Positions 1 to 8,171 are shown, counted from the first letter of the stretch. The stretch: 19,175 bases of DNA from Minisyncoccota bacterium (GCA_018061585.1 JAGOTU010000003.1:14777-33951); one strand, 5' to 3'. Notes: generated from the sequence alone by a model not told the origin. Numbers and translations are program-made.

Positions 1-555
1 GGGGCCGGCAAGGGCACGCAGGTCCAGATGCTGATGGACTACCTGCAGAAGAACTCTGACAGGGGCCTTATTCGCATCGATATGGGACAGGAGCTTCGCA
101 ATCTGCGCGACACGGGTACCCACACCGGGAAGCTCACAGGCAACATCATCGACAACGGCATCCGTATCTTTGATTTCATGGCTATCTACCTGCAGACCAA
201 GAAGGTCGCGGATACCTTCACCGGCGAAGAGCACATCGTGGCCGATGGCTTGGCGCGCGGCGCCGACCAGACGCGCGGATTTGACGACATGATGCAGTTC
301 TACGGACGGGACGCGAATTTCCAAGTGATCAATCTCGTTATCAACGACGACACCGCGGTCACGCGTCTTATGGCCCGCGGACGCAATGACGACACCGAGG
401 AGGCTATCCGCCGACGACTGGCATGGACCAAGACTGATGTCATGCCGCAGCTCGAACTCCTGCAGGGTCGCGGACGCGTCATTCACGAGATCGACGGGGA
501 ACCGGATGTGGATACGATTCACAAGAACATCCTCGCAGCGCTCAAACTCGCATAA
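1..555 (+). CDS. adk: Adenylate kinase-type nucleoside monophosphate kinase (5' end cut by window)
   Basis: Reversible phosphoryl transfer from ATP to a nucleoside monophosphate, most likely AMP, in the cytoplasm. The reading frame is open from base 1. The first visible residues, GAGKGTQ, are the end of the adenylate kinase P-loop, so only a few N-terminal residues are missing. Further on are IDMGQELR (visible residues 26-33, equivalent to the STGDMLR AMP-binding segment), VADGLARGADQT (80-91, equivalent to the LLDGFPRT segment) and an arginine-rich stretch around 123-140 that replaces a full LID domain, so this looks like a short-LID form. It ends with TAA at 553-555, one base before the methionine aminopeptidase ATG, so the two are probably co-transcribed and coupled. 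In many bacteria adk and map are neighbours in the ribosomal-protein region, which supports both names. AMP specificity is inferred; the aligned motifs are diverged. Confidence 0.85.
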   Translation, partial: GAGKGTQVQMLMDYLQKNSDRGLIRIDMGQELRNLRDTGTHTGKLTGNIIDNGIRIFDFMAIYLQTKKVADTFTGEEHIVADGLARGADQTRGFDDMMQFYGRDANFQVINLVINDDTAVTRLMARGRNDDTEEAIRRRLAWTKTDVMPQLELLQGRGRVIHEIDGEPDVDTIHKNILAALKLA

Positions 556-556
556 T

Positions 557-1327
557 ATGATCGCCACCACGCAGGAACAGATAGAAATATTGCGCGAAGG
601 TGGCCGCCGGTTGGCCCGTCACGTACGCATCATCTCGGAGATGGTGAAGCCCGGCATAACCTCCGCTGAACTCGAAGCCAAAGCTCGCGAAATGGTAGAG
701 AAAGACGGTGATACGCCGGCGTTCTTGGGCTACAAGGGTAAACGCGATGAACATCCGTACCCGTCTGCGCTCTGCGTGTCGGTCAACGACATCATCGTGC
801 ACTCTCCGGCCGCGACCAATAACATGCTTATCGAAGAGGGGGACGTGGTTTGTATCGATTTCGGCATCCGACACCGCGGGTTGTTCACCGATCATGCGCA
901 CACTGTGATCGCAGGATCGAGACACGACCCGGAGGATCTCCGACTGGTTCGTGGCACGCACGAAGCGATGCTGCTTGGTATTGCCGAGGCCCGCGTCGGG
1001 AACACGACCGGTGACATCGGATACGCAGTTGAGCGTTTTGCAAAGAAGAATAAGTTCGGCTACCCCAAGAATCTTTCCGGCCACGGTGTGGGGGAGAAGG
1101 TGCACGAAGAGCCGTATGTGCCGAACTTTGGAGCCCCGGGCTCGGGGGAAGCGCTTGTAGAAGGATTGGTGATCGCTATCGAACCGATGTTCACACTCGG
1201 CAGCGGTGAATTGTTCGTGGACAAAGACGGTCATTCGTACCGTACAAAAGACGGATCGAATGCCGCGCATTCCGAGCACACGATCATTGTCACGATGGAA
1301 GGACCGGAAATCTTAACTAAGGAGTAG
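557..1327 (+). CDS. map: Methionine aminopeptidase, type I
   Basis: Removes the initiator methionine from nascent proteins; cytoplasmic two-metal hydrolase. 256 aa, the usual size for a type Ia enzyme without extra domains. All expected active-site residues are visible: His82 (IIVHSP), metal ligands Asp101 (CIDFG), Asp112 (FTDHAHT), His176 (SGHGVG), Glu209 (AIEPMF) and Glu240 (SEHTIIV). The start at ATG 557 is chosen because it lies one base after the adenylate kinase stop and gives the standard N-terminus; the frame stays open further upstream only inside that gene. No Shine-Dalgarno precedes it, so translation probably depends on coupling to the upstream gene. The last 11 bases overlap the 3' end of the convergent unknown gene on the minus strand. 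Confidence 0.96.
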   Translation: MIATTQEQIEILREGGRRLARHVRIISEMVKPGITSAELEAKAREMVEKDGDTPAFLGYKGKRDEHPYPSALCVSVNDIIVHSPAATNNMLIEEGDVVCIDFGIRHRGLFTDHAHTVIAGSRHDPEDLRLVRGTHEAMLLGIAEARVGNTTGDIGYAVERFAKKNKFGYPKNLSGHGVGEKVHEEPYVPNFGAPGSGEALVEGLVIAIEPMFTLGSGELFVDKDGHSYRTKDGSNAAHSEHTIIVTMEGPEILTKE

Positions 1328-1769
1328 GCCTATCCTTATCTTCGGCATCTGCGTCGATGTGTATTTCATCTGCAGCCGGGGTAGCCATGATCGCTTCCAG
1401 TCGTTTCAAAATATCAGCTTTTGTTGTCTCGGCAGATGCCATTGTCGTGCCCATTCGTTCTCGGATGCGTGCGATCCTCCCGGTGCCCATTGATTCGATC
1501 GCCGGCATAAAAGATTCCAACGCTTTTAATTCACCGATCGCCTCGGACACCGAAAAGAGATTCCCGGCGAGAGCATGGTGCGCATCTTTGAGAGTATCTT
1601 TTATCACAGAAAGGTCTTTGACAAATGAAGTGCTCAGCATGGTATCAATTTCCTCGGTCGTATCTTGATGAATGTTATTGACCGTTTGCTCAACCCGTTC
1701 GATCAGATCCATTGCTTTGCTCTCAAGCGGGGTAGGTGCTTTTTCTTTTGATTGCTGAATTCCTTCCAT
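1317..1769 (-). CDS. Hypothetical helical (coiled-coil) protein
   Basis: 150 aa, not recognised. The protein is almost wholly predicted helix. Residues about 15-60 (acidic, heptad-like), 60-95 and 110-130 alternate hydrophobic and charged positions, and the C-terminus is acidic and Pro-rich (ends DKDRPTP). There is no signal peptide, no membrane segment and no cysteine, so it is probably cytosolic. It is convergent with map and its stop lies inside the last codons of map. A TATACT -10 (minus strand, 1787-1792) lies 17 bases before the ATG, leaving a leader of about 10 bases with no Shine-Dalgarno. The promoter region is shared back-to-back with purD. The opposite strand also has an open frame here, but it starts inside the gene and has no promoter; the minus frame is preferred for its promoter and plausible amino acid composition. 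Confidence 0.7.
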   Translation of the reverse strand: MEGIQQSKEKAPTPLESKAMDLIERVEQTVNNIHQDTTEEIDTMLSTSFVKDLSVIKDTLKDAHHALAGNLFSVSEAIGELKALESFMPAIESMGTGRIARIRERMGTTMASAETTKADILKRLEAIMATPAADEIHIDADAEDKDRPTP

Positions 1770-1786
1770 ATAGTGACGGTTAAGTG

Positions 1787-1792
1787 AGTATA
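1787..1792 (-). promoter_or_regulatory. -10 element of the 150-aa hypothetical gene
   Basis: TATACT on the minus strand, 17 bases before the ATG at 1769. This is one of the few genes here with a short leader rather than a leaderless start. No clear -35. Confidence 0.5.
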
Positions 1793-1843
1793 TGAAGAGT
1801 ATACCGCTAGTTCATGCCCGCTCAATCCAACTTTTTTGCAGGG

Positions 1844-1849
1844 TATAAT
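1844..1849 (+). promoter_or_regulatory. -10 element of leaderless purD promoter
   Basis: Consensus TATAAT ending 6 bases before the GTG at 1856, which places the transcription start on or next to that codon. A weaker TATACC at 1800-1805 lies 8 bases before the upstream in-frame ATG at 1814. No clear -35 for either. Confidence 0.65.
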
Positions 1850-1855
1850 CCGCGG

Positions 1856-3139
1856 GTGCCGCCGACAAAGACAGATATTTTGATAATAGGAAGCGGGGCG
1901 CGTGAACATGCGCTTGCGTGGAAGCTTGCTCAGTCCCCGCGCGCCGGGACAGTGTATGTTGCACCAGGGAATGCCGGCACCGCCGAAGCGTTCAAGAATG
2001 TAGATATCCCGGCAACGAATATTCAGGCGCTCGCACAGTTCGCAGCACAGAACAACATCGGCCTCACTGTTGTTGGGCCGGATGAGCCGCTTTCACTTGG
2101 GATCGTGGATCAGTTCAAACGCTCGGGTCTGCGCATTTTTGGTCCCACAAAAGCCGCGGCGCAAATAGAAAGTTCGAAAGTTTTTGCAAAAAAATTGATG
2201 GCAGAGGCCAAGATCCCGACAGCGGCGTATCGGGCGTTCACGGATATCGCGCAGGCACAGAACTACGCCGCTGCAGCCCCGCTTCCGATGGTCGTCAAAG
2301 CAAGCGGGCTCGCGGCCGGAAAGGGAGTTTTTATATGCGATACCTACAAGGCCGTCGGTGATGCACTCGATGCGATCATGGTACAGCGTGTGTTCGGAGA
2401 TGCGGGTACATCTGTTGTGATCGAAGAATTCCTCACGGGGGACGAAATATCGATCCATGTGATGACCGACGGTGTGAATTATGCGATGTTCCCGTCCGCG
2501 CAGGATCATAAGCGTGTCGGCGAGGGAGACACCGGCAAGAACACCGGGGGGATGGGTGTTATCGCGCCGGTCCCGTGGGTGACTTCGGACACCATGCTAC
2601 GTATCGAAAAAGAGGTCATACAGCCACTCATCCGGATACTTGGCGATAAGGGGATAGCGTTCCAGGGAGTTTTATTCCCGGGCATCATGCTGACTCCAAA
2701 GGGTCCATATGTCATCGAGCTCAATGCGCGATTTGGCGATCCTGAATGCCAGGCGTATGTACGCATGCTCAACAGCGACCTCTTGGACCTCATCGATGAA
2801 TGCGTGGACGGCGGTATCGGGACCCACATACCGCGATGGGATACGGCAGGGTCAGTGAATGTGGTGCTCTGTTCAGGAGGCTACCCCGATGATTTTCAAA
2901 CGGGCTTCAAGATATCGGGTCTCCGAGAGGCGGGGGCCGTAGACAATGCCGTTATATTTCATGCGGGAACGGTGCAGAACGACGGCGTGACTACCGCAGG
3001 CGGGAGAGTGCTGACGGTTTCAACGACGGGTTCACCGATCGCCAAAGCGAAAGAGCTCGCGTACCGGGCAGTGGAGAAGATCAAATTCGAGGGGATGTAC
3101 TACCGCCGCGATATCGGCTCCAAATCGATCACCGGATAG
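1856..3139 (+). CDS. purD: Phosphoribosylamine-glycine ligase (GAR synthetase)
   Basis: Second step of de novo purine synthesis: ATP-dependent ligation of glycine to 5-phosphoribosylamine; cytoplasmic ATP-grasp enzyme. The N-terminal GSGAREHALAWKL is the PurD signature. Then come the ATP-grasp segments VVKASGLAAGKGV and EEFLTGDEIS, the family motif QDHKRVGEGDTGKNTGGMG, and NARFGDPECQ, which carries the metal-binding and catalytic residues (Cys where most homologues have Thr). GTG 1856 gives 427 aa, close to the 429 aa of E. coli PurD, and follows a perfect TATAAT by 6 bases. The alternative ATG at 1814 would add 14 residues not usual in the family. No other pur gene is in the window, so purD stands alone rather than in an operon. 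Confidence 0.95.
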   Translation: MPPTKTDILIIGSGAREHALAWKLAQSPRAGTVYVAPGNAGTAEAFKNVDIPATNIQALAQFAAQNNIGLTVVGPDEPLSLGIVDQFKRSGLRIFGPTKAAAQIESSKVFAKKLMAEAKIPTAAYRAFTDIAQAQNYAAAAPLPMVVKASGLAAGKGVFICDTYKAVGDALDAIMVQRVFGDAGTSVVIEEFLTGDEISIHVMTDGVNYAMFPSAQDHKRVGEGDTGKNTGGMGVIAPVPWVTSDTMLRIEKEVIQPLIRILGDKGIAFQGVLFPGIMLTPKGPYVIELNARFGDPECQAYVRMLNSDLLDLIDECVDGGIGTHIPRWDTAGSVNVVLCSGGYPDDFQTGFKISGLREAGAVDNAVIFHAGTVQNDGVTTAGGRVLTVSTTGSPIAKAKELAYRAVEKIKFEGMYYRRDIGSKSITG

Positions 3140-3152
3140 ATCGCTCTATCCG
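3133..3152 (+). repeat. Hairpin overlapping the purD stop codon
   Basis: Perfect 7-bp stem CGGATAG / CTATCCG with a 6-base loop, beginning inside the purD stop codon. No T-tract follows, so it is not a standard intrinsic terminator. It may be a 3' end stabiliser or chance. Confidence 0.4.
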
Positions 3153-3186
3153 CAGCAAGATGCGCTCCAGCGCGTGTGCCACGGGG

Positions 3187-3192
3187 TATAAT
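3187..3192 (+). promoter_or_regulatory. -10 element of leaderless promoter for the VirD4-like ATPase
   Basis: Consensus TATAAT followed by 6 bases (TTTTGA) and the ATG at 3199. A small palindrome GCGCT-CC-AGCGC (3162-3173) sits where a -35 would be and could be an operator. Confidence 0.65.
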
Positions 3193-3198
3193 TTTTGA

Positions 3199-6000
3199 AT
3201 GGAGCCGCGGATACTCAGCGAGCGGATAACACCGCGCCAGAATAACGATAAGTTCAAATCTGCCGATGAGGAGCTTACATATCTGCGCGAACAGGTCGCT
3301 CAAAAAGAGCGGGAACTATCAATTCAGCCGGGATCGTTCGAGCAAGAGCGCCTGGCAAAACGTGAGATCACTCAATATGGGGACACGCCGGCAGCAAAGA
3401 TCCTGCACGAGACGGTCGTCATGCCGGAGCACGAGACCATGCGACAGATATTGAAGCTCGAGCCCGAGGCGCACGACAAGCAGCTCGACGGTCTTATCTC
3501 AATCGTGGAGACACAGGGCGTGCGCAACGCACTCTCCGTCGCCGCTCGGCTTAAGAATCCGCATCTCGAAGACGATTTTCATCGTGTGCTTGTGCGCTAC
3601 GTTGCCGAAGGACTACCTGACTCCGGTTCTGCGGTCGCCGAAAAGGTAAAACGCGCTCTGCATCTTGTGCTGTTCGAAGTACGCCCGCAGGCACATGGTG
3701 AGAGCGGGACAAAAGAGAGCGGTCAGCAAAAACTTGAGCAGTTACTGGCACCATCGGAGCAGCTATATTCGGGACTGCTATCGTTCATCGATGCAACCGA
3801 AGGATTCTCGCTCGAGATCGCAGTCCCGCAGGGGTCAGAAAGCGCGACGCTCTACCTAGCCGTGCCACGAGGAAAAAAGACACTTGCCGAGCGATTGATC
3901 ACATCGGTCTTCCCGAACGCGCTCGTATCCGAATCGCGTGGTGACTACAATATCTTTGACTACGAAGGCGCCCATGCCGCTGCGTATGCCACTCTCGCGA
4001 AGCATCATGCGCTTCCCATAAAGACTCCGGACATGTTCGAGCACGATCCGATGAACCTGCTGCTGGCGGCGTTTTCCAAGATCGCCAAACACGGCGAAGG
4101 TGCCGCACTGCAGCTCGTCGTCGGTAACGAAGGCGACCGGTACAACCATTTCTATAAGAAGGTCATCCGCGAGCTCGAGAACGGAAAGTCGGTGAATGAG
4201 GCGCTCAAAGTTCCGGAAACGGAGATAGGGGAGGCACTTCGGGATGTCGCAAAGCACATATTCTCGTCGAATAACAAGGACGATCGCGATCATCATGCAG
4301 TCGATAAGATCTCGATGGACGAAATATCTCGTAAATCGCAGACGCGTGTTGCTCCCGTCAGTATACGTATCGTCGCCTCAGCCAAGGCGCTGTCGCGTGC
4401 CGACGAGATGATCAATAACCTCCAGTCCGCGCTCAATCAATACGATAATCCGCACGGCAATCATTTTGCCTTTGAGCGGGTATCGAGCTGGGGACTCAAC
4501 GCGTTCTTGCACGAATTCACGTTCCGCACGTTCGATCCGTCGATAGCTGTGCCGCTTTCGCTTGCAGAGATAAATACGATATTTCACTTCACAGCCGAGC
4601 GCGTGACCACGTCCCGCGAACTCTCGAAGTCCCACAGTAAACAGGCTCCGGCACCGATCGAGATGGGTGACGAAGGATTACAGCTCGGGAAGAACTTTTA
4701 CGGAGCAGACGAGAAGGCCGTACATTTCTCGCCTGCAGACCGCTTGCGTCATTGCTACGTGATCGGTCAGACCGGTACCGGTAAATCAGGACTCCTCAAG
4801 AGTATGATCATTCAGGACATACAGAACGGGGAAGGTGTCGCATTCATCGACCCACACGGCAACGACATCGAGGACATCCTTGCTTCGGTTCCTGAGAATC
4901 GATGGAACGATGTTATCTACTTTGACCCTGCGCATGCGGCAACCCCAATGGGACTCAACATGCTCGAATATGATACGTCGAAGCCGGAGATGAAATCGTT
5001 TGTCATCGACGAAGTGTACGGAGTGTTTCGACAACTGTATTCGGATGTACCCGAAGCGTTCGGTCCGATGTTCGAACAGTACTATCGCAATGCGGTACAG
5101 CTCGTTGTTGAAGATCCGGCAACCGGATGCACGTTCGTGGAAATTCCGCGCGTGTTCGCCGACAAAGCGTTCCGTGACCTCAAGATCTCGCGCTGCAACA
5201 ATCCCATCGTCGTACAATTCTGGCGCAAGATCGCCGAGGCTGCAGAGGGGGATGCGGGGCTCGAGAGCATCGCGCCGTACATTACGAGTAAATTTGACGC
5301 CTTTCTCAGTCACGACATCATGCGGCCGATCGTTGCGCAGGAAAAATCTGCATTCAATTTCCGCGACATCATGGATAACAAGAAGATCTTTCTTGCAAAC
5401 CTTTCCAAGGGGCGCCTCGGTGACAAGAATGCGGCTCTCCTCGGCCTTGTCATCGTGTCGAAGTATTTGCAGGCGGCTTTTTCGCGCGCTGACACCAAAG
5501 CGGTGCTGCCGCCGCATTATCTCTATATCGACGAATTCCAAAACTTCGTAACCCCGTCGATCTCGACCATCCTCTCCGAGGCGCGAAAATACAAACTTTC
5601 GCTCACGGTAGCGCACCAGTTCATGGCACAGCTCGAAGACGATATACGCGATGCGGTCATTGGTAACGTGGGTACGAAGATCGCGATGCGAGTGGGAACC
5701 ACAGATGCCGAGTTCTTGGAAAAGCAGTTTGCACCGGAGTTCACGGCAAAGGATATCGAAGGCCTGCCGAATCGCACGGGTATAGCAGCCATGCTCGTCA
5801 ACGGCTCGCCGGCGCGACCGTTCACCATCCAGACGCTGAATTTGCCCGATTTCGACCACGCGAACATCGATATGCTCAAACAAATGTCCTACGATCGATA
5901 CGGCGTCCCGCGAGAGCAGGTAGAGGCTGATATTCGTCGCAAATTTGGCATAACATCAGAAGTACCGGTGCGAAGCCCCATTTCGTCCATCATGAAATAG
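3199..6000 (+). CDS. VirD4/TraG-like type IV secretion/conjugation-family ATPase, soluble
   Basis: 933-aa FtsK/HerA-superfamily P-loop ATPase of the type IV coupling protein type; such proteins pump DNA or protein substrates. Walker A is GQTGTGKS (523-530), an AFIDPHGND strand follows at 548-556, and Walker B is LYIDEFQNF with Asp778-Glu779. After it come a Gln-containing motif (LTVAHQFMAQL) and a C-terminal arginine-rich part. The N-terminal half (1-500) has a short charged coiled coil (24-45), a helical region to about 170, and a mixed alpha/beta domain (about 190-330) of the kind found before the ATPase in CPR homologues (recalled, not checked). Unlike classical VirD4 there is no N-terminal membrane segment. 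It stands alone: no relaxase, VirB4, VirB6 or pilus gene is near, so the substrate is unknown. The start follows a leaderless promoter. Confidence 0.85.
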   Translation: MEPRILSERITPRQNNDKFKSADEELTYLREQVAQKERELSIQPGSFEQERLAKREITQYGDTPAAKILHETVVMPEHETMRQILKLEPEAHDKQLDGLISIVETQGVRNALSVAARLKNPHLEDDFHRVLVRYVAEGLPDSGSAVAEKVKRALHLVLFEVRPQAHGESGTKESGQQKLEQLLAPSEQLYSGLLSFIDATEGFSLEIAVPQGSESATLYLAVPRGKKTLAERLITSVFPNALVSESRGDYNIFDYEGAHAAAYATLAKHHALPIKTPDMFEHDPMNLLLAAFSKIAKHGEGAALQLVVGNEGDRYNHFYKKVIRELENGKSVNEALKVPETEIGEALRDVAKHIFSSNNKDDRDHHAVDKISMDEISRKSQTRVAPVSIRIVASAKALSRADEMINNLQSALNQYDNPHGNHFAFERVSSWGLNAFLHEFTFRTFDPSIAVPLSLAEINTIFHFTAERVTTSRELSKSHSKQAPAPIEMGDEGLQLGKNFYGADEKAVHFSPADRLRHCYVIGQTGTGKSGLLKSMIIQDIQNGEGVAFIDPHGNDIEDILASVPENRWNDVIYFDPAHAATPMGLNMLEYDTSKPEMKSFVIDEVYGVFRQLYSDVPEAFGPMFEQYYRNAVQLVVEDPATGCTFVEIPRVFADKAFRDLKISRCNNPIVVQFWRKIAEAAEGDAGLESIAPYITSKFDAFLSHDIMRPIVAQEKSAFNFRDIMDNKKIFLANLSKGRLGDKNAALLGLVIVSKYLQAAFSRADTKAVLPPHYLYIDEFQNFVTPSISTILSEARKYKLSLTVAHQFMAQLEDDIRDAVIGNVGTKIAMRVGTTDAEFLEKQFAPEFTAKDIEGLPNRTGIAAMLVNGSPARPFTIQTLNLPDFDHANIDMLKQMSYDRYGVPREQVEADIRRKFGITSEVPVRSPISSIMK

Positions 6001-6007
6001 GGTATTC

Positions 6008-6024
6008 CGCGGATACGATCCGCG
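6008..6024 (+). repeat. Palindrome in front of the 129-aa gene promoter
   Basis: Perfect inverted repeat CGCGGAT-acg-ATCCGCG ending 2 bases before the -10. The arms extend imperfectly outward to GTAT (6002-6005) and ATAC within the -10, giving an overall 30-bp dyad. No T-tract, so an operator or a 3' hairpin of the upstream transcript is more likely than a terminator. Confidence 0.5.
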
Positions 6025-6026
6025 AG

Positions 6027-6032
6027 TATACT
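6027..6032 (+). promoter_or_regulatory. -10 element of leaderless promoter for the 129-aa exported protein
   Basis: TATACT followed by 6 bases (GAATCG) and ATG 6039. Confidence 0.6.
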
Positions 6033-6038
6033 GAATCG

Positions 6039-6428
6039 ATGCAAAAGTATATTCTTGCGACCTTGGTCGCCTTCGGTTTACTCGTCCCCGCATTCGCTTC
6101 GGCGGATTCCAGATTCGGTGTGGAACCGACGCTCGGCCAATTGCTCTCCCGTGTTGCCGCTCTGCAAGCCATTCTCGACGGATCATCCATCAACTGTGCG
6201 GTCGCGTCGACCAAGTCGACGGTCAAGATAGGCGAAGTGTTCACTATTGCATGGGGCTCCTACGGCGCAGACTCCATATATTCAACTGACCCGTCAAACT
6301 CATATACCCAAAACGGTGAACAGGACCTAGTAATAAGTAATCCGGAAATCCGTACCTACCAGTTCACGTTCTTCGGCCCGAACGGCACCAAAAAGACCTG
6401 CGACCAAACGATAACGGTGCTTCCATAA
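6039..6428 (+). CDS. Small exported Ig-like domain protein
   Basis: 129 aa. A clear signal peptide (MQKYIL + hydrophobic core + AFASA, cleavage near 22) is followed by a short amphipathic helix (30-48, TLGQLLSRVAALQAIL) and then a beta-rich domain of about 75 residues. That domain begins with Cys53 and ends with Cys121, and has a conserved-looking FTIAWGS strand and a final FFGPNGTKKTC strand. The same C...W...GPxG...C pattern occurs at the C-terminus of the 460-aa protein encoded at 8205-9587, so this looks like a single-copy version of that Ig-like module, with one likely disulfide. It is probably exported or surface-exposed; function unknown. First gene of a run of three exported-protein genes, each with its own promoter. 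Confidence 0.8.
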   Translation: MQKYILATLVAFGLLVPAFASADSRFGVEPTLGQLLSRVAALQAILDGSSINCAVASTKSTVKIGEVFTIAWGSYGADSIYSTDPSNSYTQNGEQDLVISNPEIRTYQFTFFGPNGTKKTCDQTITVLP

Positions 6429-6464
6429 TCCCCGCGACCTCCAGCTCATGGGACAGGTCAGTGC

Positions 6465-6470
6465 TACGAT
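6465..6470 (+). promoter_or_regulatory. Probable -10 of the 552-aa exported protein gene
   Basis: TACGAT preceded by GTGC and followed by a 27-base leader to ATG 6498. The leader starts with a 5-bp hairpin TGAGA/TCTCA (6471-6486) and has no Shine-Dalgarno. The same arrangement (GTGC + TANNNT + 27 bases) precedes the next gene. Confidence 0.45.
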
Positions 6471-6497
6471 TGAGACATTAATCTCACGTAACTCATC

Positions 6498-8156
6498 ATG
6501 CGGCTTAAAGCAGTCCTGACCTTTCTTGCGATCATTGCGCTCTCTGTTCCTGTCGGGACATCGGCACAAACCGACTCGATCACTGACAGGCTCAAAAAAC
6601 TCCTCGCAGATCTGCAAACGATCTCTTCGTCGCTCAATTCGGTTGCTGCCGTGGGTGCCGTGCAGTCCAATTCTTGTGTGACGCTCTTAAAGAATCTCTC
6701 GCCTGGTAGTACCGACGCGGGCACAAAGGGAGAGGTATCGAAACTGCAAAGATTCCTAGTTTCCCAAGGCGTTGAAATTTACCCCGAAGCAAAGGTTTCT
6801 GGGATATATGGTCCGTCGACTCTGAAAGCTGTGCAGCGACTGCAGAAAAAGCACGGCGTGGTGAGCGCGGGCTCGCCCAGTACCACCGGATATGGCGCCG
6901 TCGGCGCCGCGACGCGCGCACTCGTGACCCGGCTGTGCGGCACAACAGTCTCGACAGGCATGCCGAGTGTTTCGATCGTCTCGCCACAGGGCGGAAGCGT
7001 TATCGCGCTCGGAAAGTCTGCTGAAGTGAAATGGACGGCCACGAACGTTCCACGTGGCTCTCAGGTTGTGATCAGCGTAAGAGGGATCGGTACAGATACA
7101 GAATGGTCGAGTAGCGGCCTGCAGAGTAACGATAGCGGCTCCTACATGATGGTGACGGGACCGGGCCATATCGAAACACCCGGAGAATACAAGTTGACCA
7201 TCAGTGTGCGCGGGTGTGGTGAATACGGTTGCAATGACTCGTTCGGTGGCGTAGGCAAAACGTATGCGACCGGAAATACGGTCGCTATCACACTGCAGCA
7301 GCCGACGGTCACACCGACTCTTTCACCGTGGGGTCAGGTTCTCGTACAGAACCCGAACTCGATCCCGGAGAACCGGTTCCGGGCATATTGGATCAACTAC
7401 GGGACCTTGAAGGAGCGGTTGGCAAGCGAGCTTGTGGACCGCGTCTATTTTGACTATGGGGGAGCGAACACAAAGCATGACTACGGCGGTACCTTCGGCA
7501 CAGGCAGGATGGGGGCGTATTGGGTAGGGAAGATATATGTACCTACCAATACCCTCAGTATCCGTCTTTCGGATCCGCAGCAGGATTCCGCTCGCGTGTA
7601 CATTGATGGGGCGCTGGCGAAGAAGTCGGGTCGCGGAAGTATGGGGGATGTTCCGTTCTCGACAACACCAGGATGGCACAATGTGCAGGTTGAATACGAG
7701 AGCCATTGGCACGCGGGAACATTTGCAGCGCGCTTCGGGATCGATGTGTATGACGCTATTCCGGGCAAGCTATCTGCATTCGTACAAAGCTCACCGAACG
7801 CGAGTGTGATTCTCGCCTCCGCCTATTCTGCGCATGCCGAAACCGGTGAACTCGTCGTACGTGTACCCCGATCAAGCGACCCTGTTATCCTCGTGCTCTC
7901 ATCATATGATCCGGTGAATTGGCGTCTCGTCGCCGATCCGCAAGCGAATATTCAATCGATCGTTCTGGCCTCATACGCCGGTGCGAGCACTGTGCTGAAC
8001 GCACCGCAAGGAGCAAAAGCGTACGAGAACCGAGAGTACCTTGATCTCGGCTACGACGAAGACTTTGAGAACACTCAATGGAAGCTTGGGTTCCAGGTAG
8101 CGGCGTTCGCACAGTACGACGAAAGCACCAAAGAGATGGTGTTCCCGGAATTGTAG
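6498..8156 (+). CDS. Exported peptidoglycan-binding protein with Ig-like and PA14-like domains
   Basis: 552 aa. Signal peptide 1-23 (ends GTSAQ); amphipathic helix 26-48 (DSITDRLKKLLADLQTI); peptidoglycan-binding-1-type domain about 78-145, with the typical GEVSKLQRFL ... VSGIYGPSTLKAVQRLQKKHG pattern and a terminal AATRALV helix. A beta-sandwich at about 155-265 has the form VSIVSPQGGSVIALGKSAEVKWTA and carries Cys240/Cys245. A region at about 293-415 with FRAYWINYGTL, DSARVYIDG and GWHNVQVEY resembles PA14 carbohydrate/ligand-binding domains; this is suggestive only. The last 130 residues are an unassigned beta-rich domain. It probably sits in the cell envelope, tethered to peptidoglycan, with the distal domains binding an external ligand. 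Four cysteines, all after export. Confidence 0.85.
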   Translation: MRLKAVLTFLAIIALSVPVGTSAQTDSITDRLKKLLADLQTISSSLNSVAAVGAVQSNSCVTLLKNLSPGSTDAGTKGEVSKLQRFLVSQGVEIYPEAKVSGIYGPSTLKAVQRLQKKHGVVSAGSPSTTGYGAVGAATRALVTRLCGTTVSTGMPSVSIVSPQGGSVIALGKSAEVKWTATNVPRGSQVVISVRGIGTDTEWSSSGLQSNDSGSYMMVTGPGHIETPGEYKLTISVRGCGEYGCNDSFGGVGKTYATGNTVAITLQQPTVTPTLSPWGQVLVQNPNSIPENRFRAYWINYGTLKERLASELVDRVYFDYGGANTKHDYGGTFGTGRMGAYWVGKIYVPTNTLSIRLSDPQQDSARVYIDGALAKKSGRGSMGDVPFSTTPGWHNVQVEYESHWHAGTFAARFGIDVYDAIPGKLSAFVQSSPNASVILASAYSAHAETGELVVRVPRSSDPVILVLSSYDPVNWRLVADPQANIQSIVLASYAGASTVLNAPQGAKAYENREYLDLGYDEDFENTQWKLGFQVAAFAQYDESTKEMVFPEL

Positions 8157-8171
8157 AGTCTGCCTGCGTGC

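Noticed and set aside
542..1279. Open frame of 245 codons on the minus strand opposite map
   Set aside because: The methionine aminopeptidase on the plus strand has every catalytic residue; the opposite frame is a codon-bias shadow.
4786..5883. Open frame of 365 codons on the minus strand within the VirD4-like gene
   Set aside because: It lies wholly opposite a gene with intact Walker motifs. Its translation is rich in Arg, His and Cys without any recognisable pattern, and it has no promoter or context.
7043..7054. GAACGTTCCACG as a second LexA box
   Set aside because: The second half-site does not match GTTC, and it lies inside a coding region far from any promoter.
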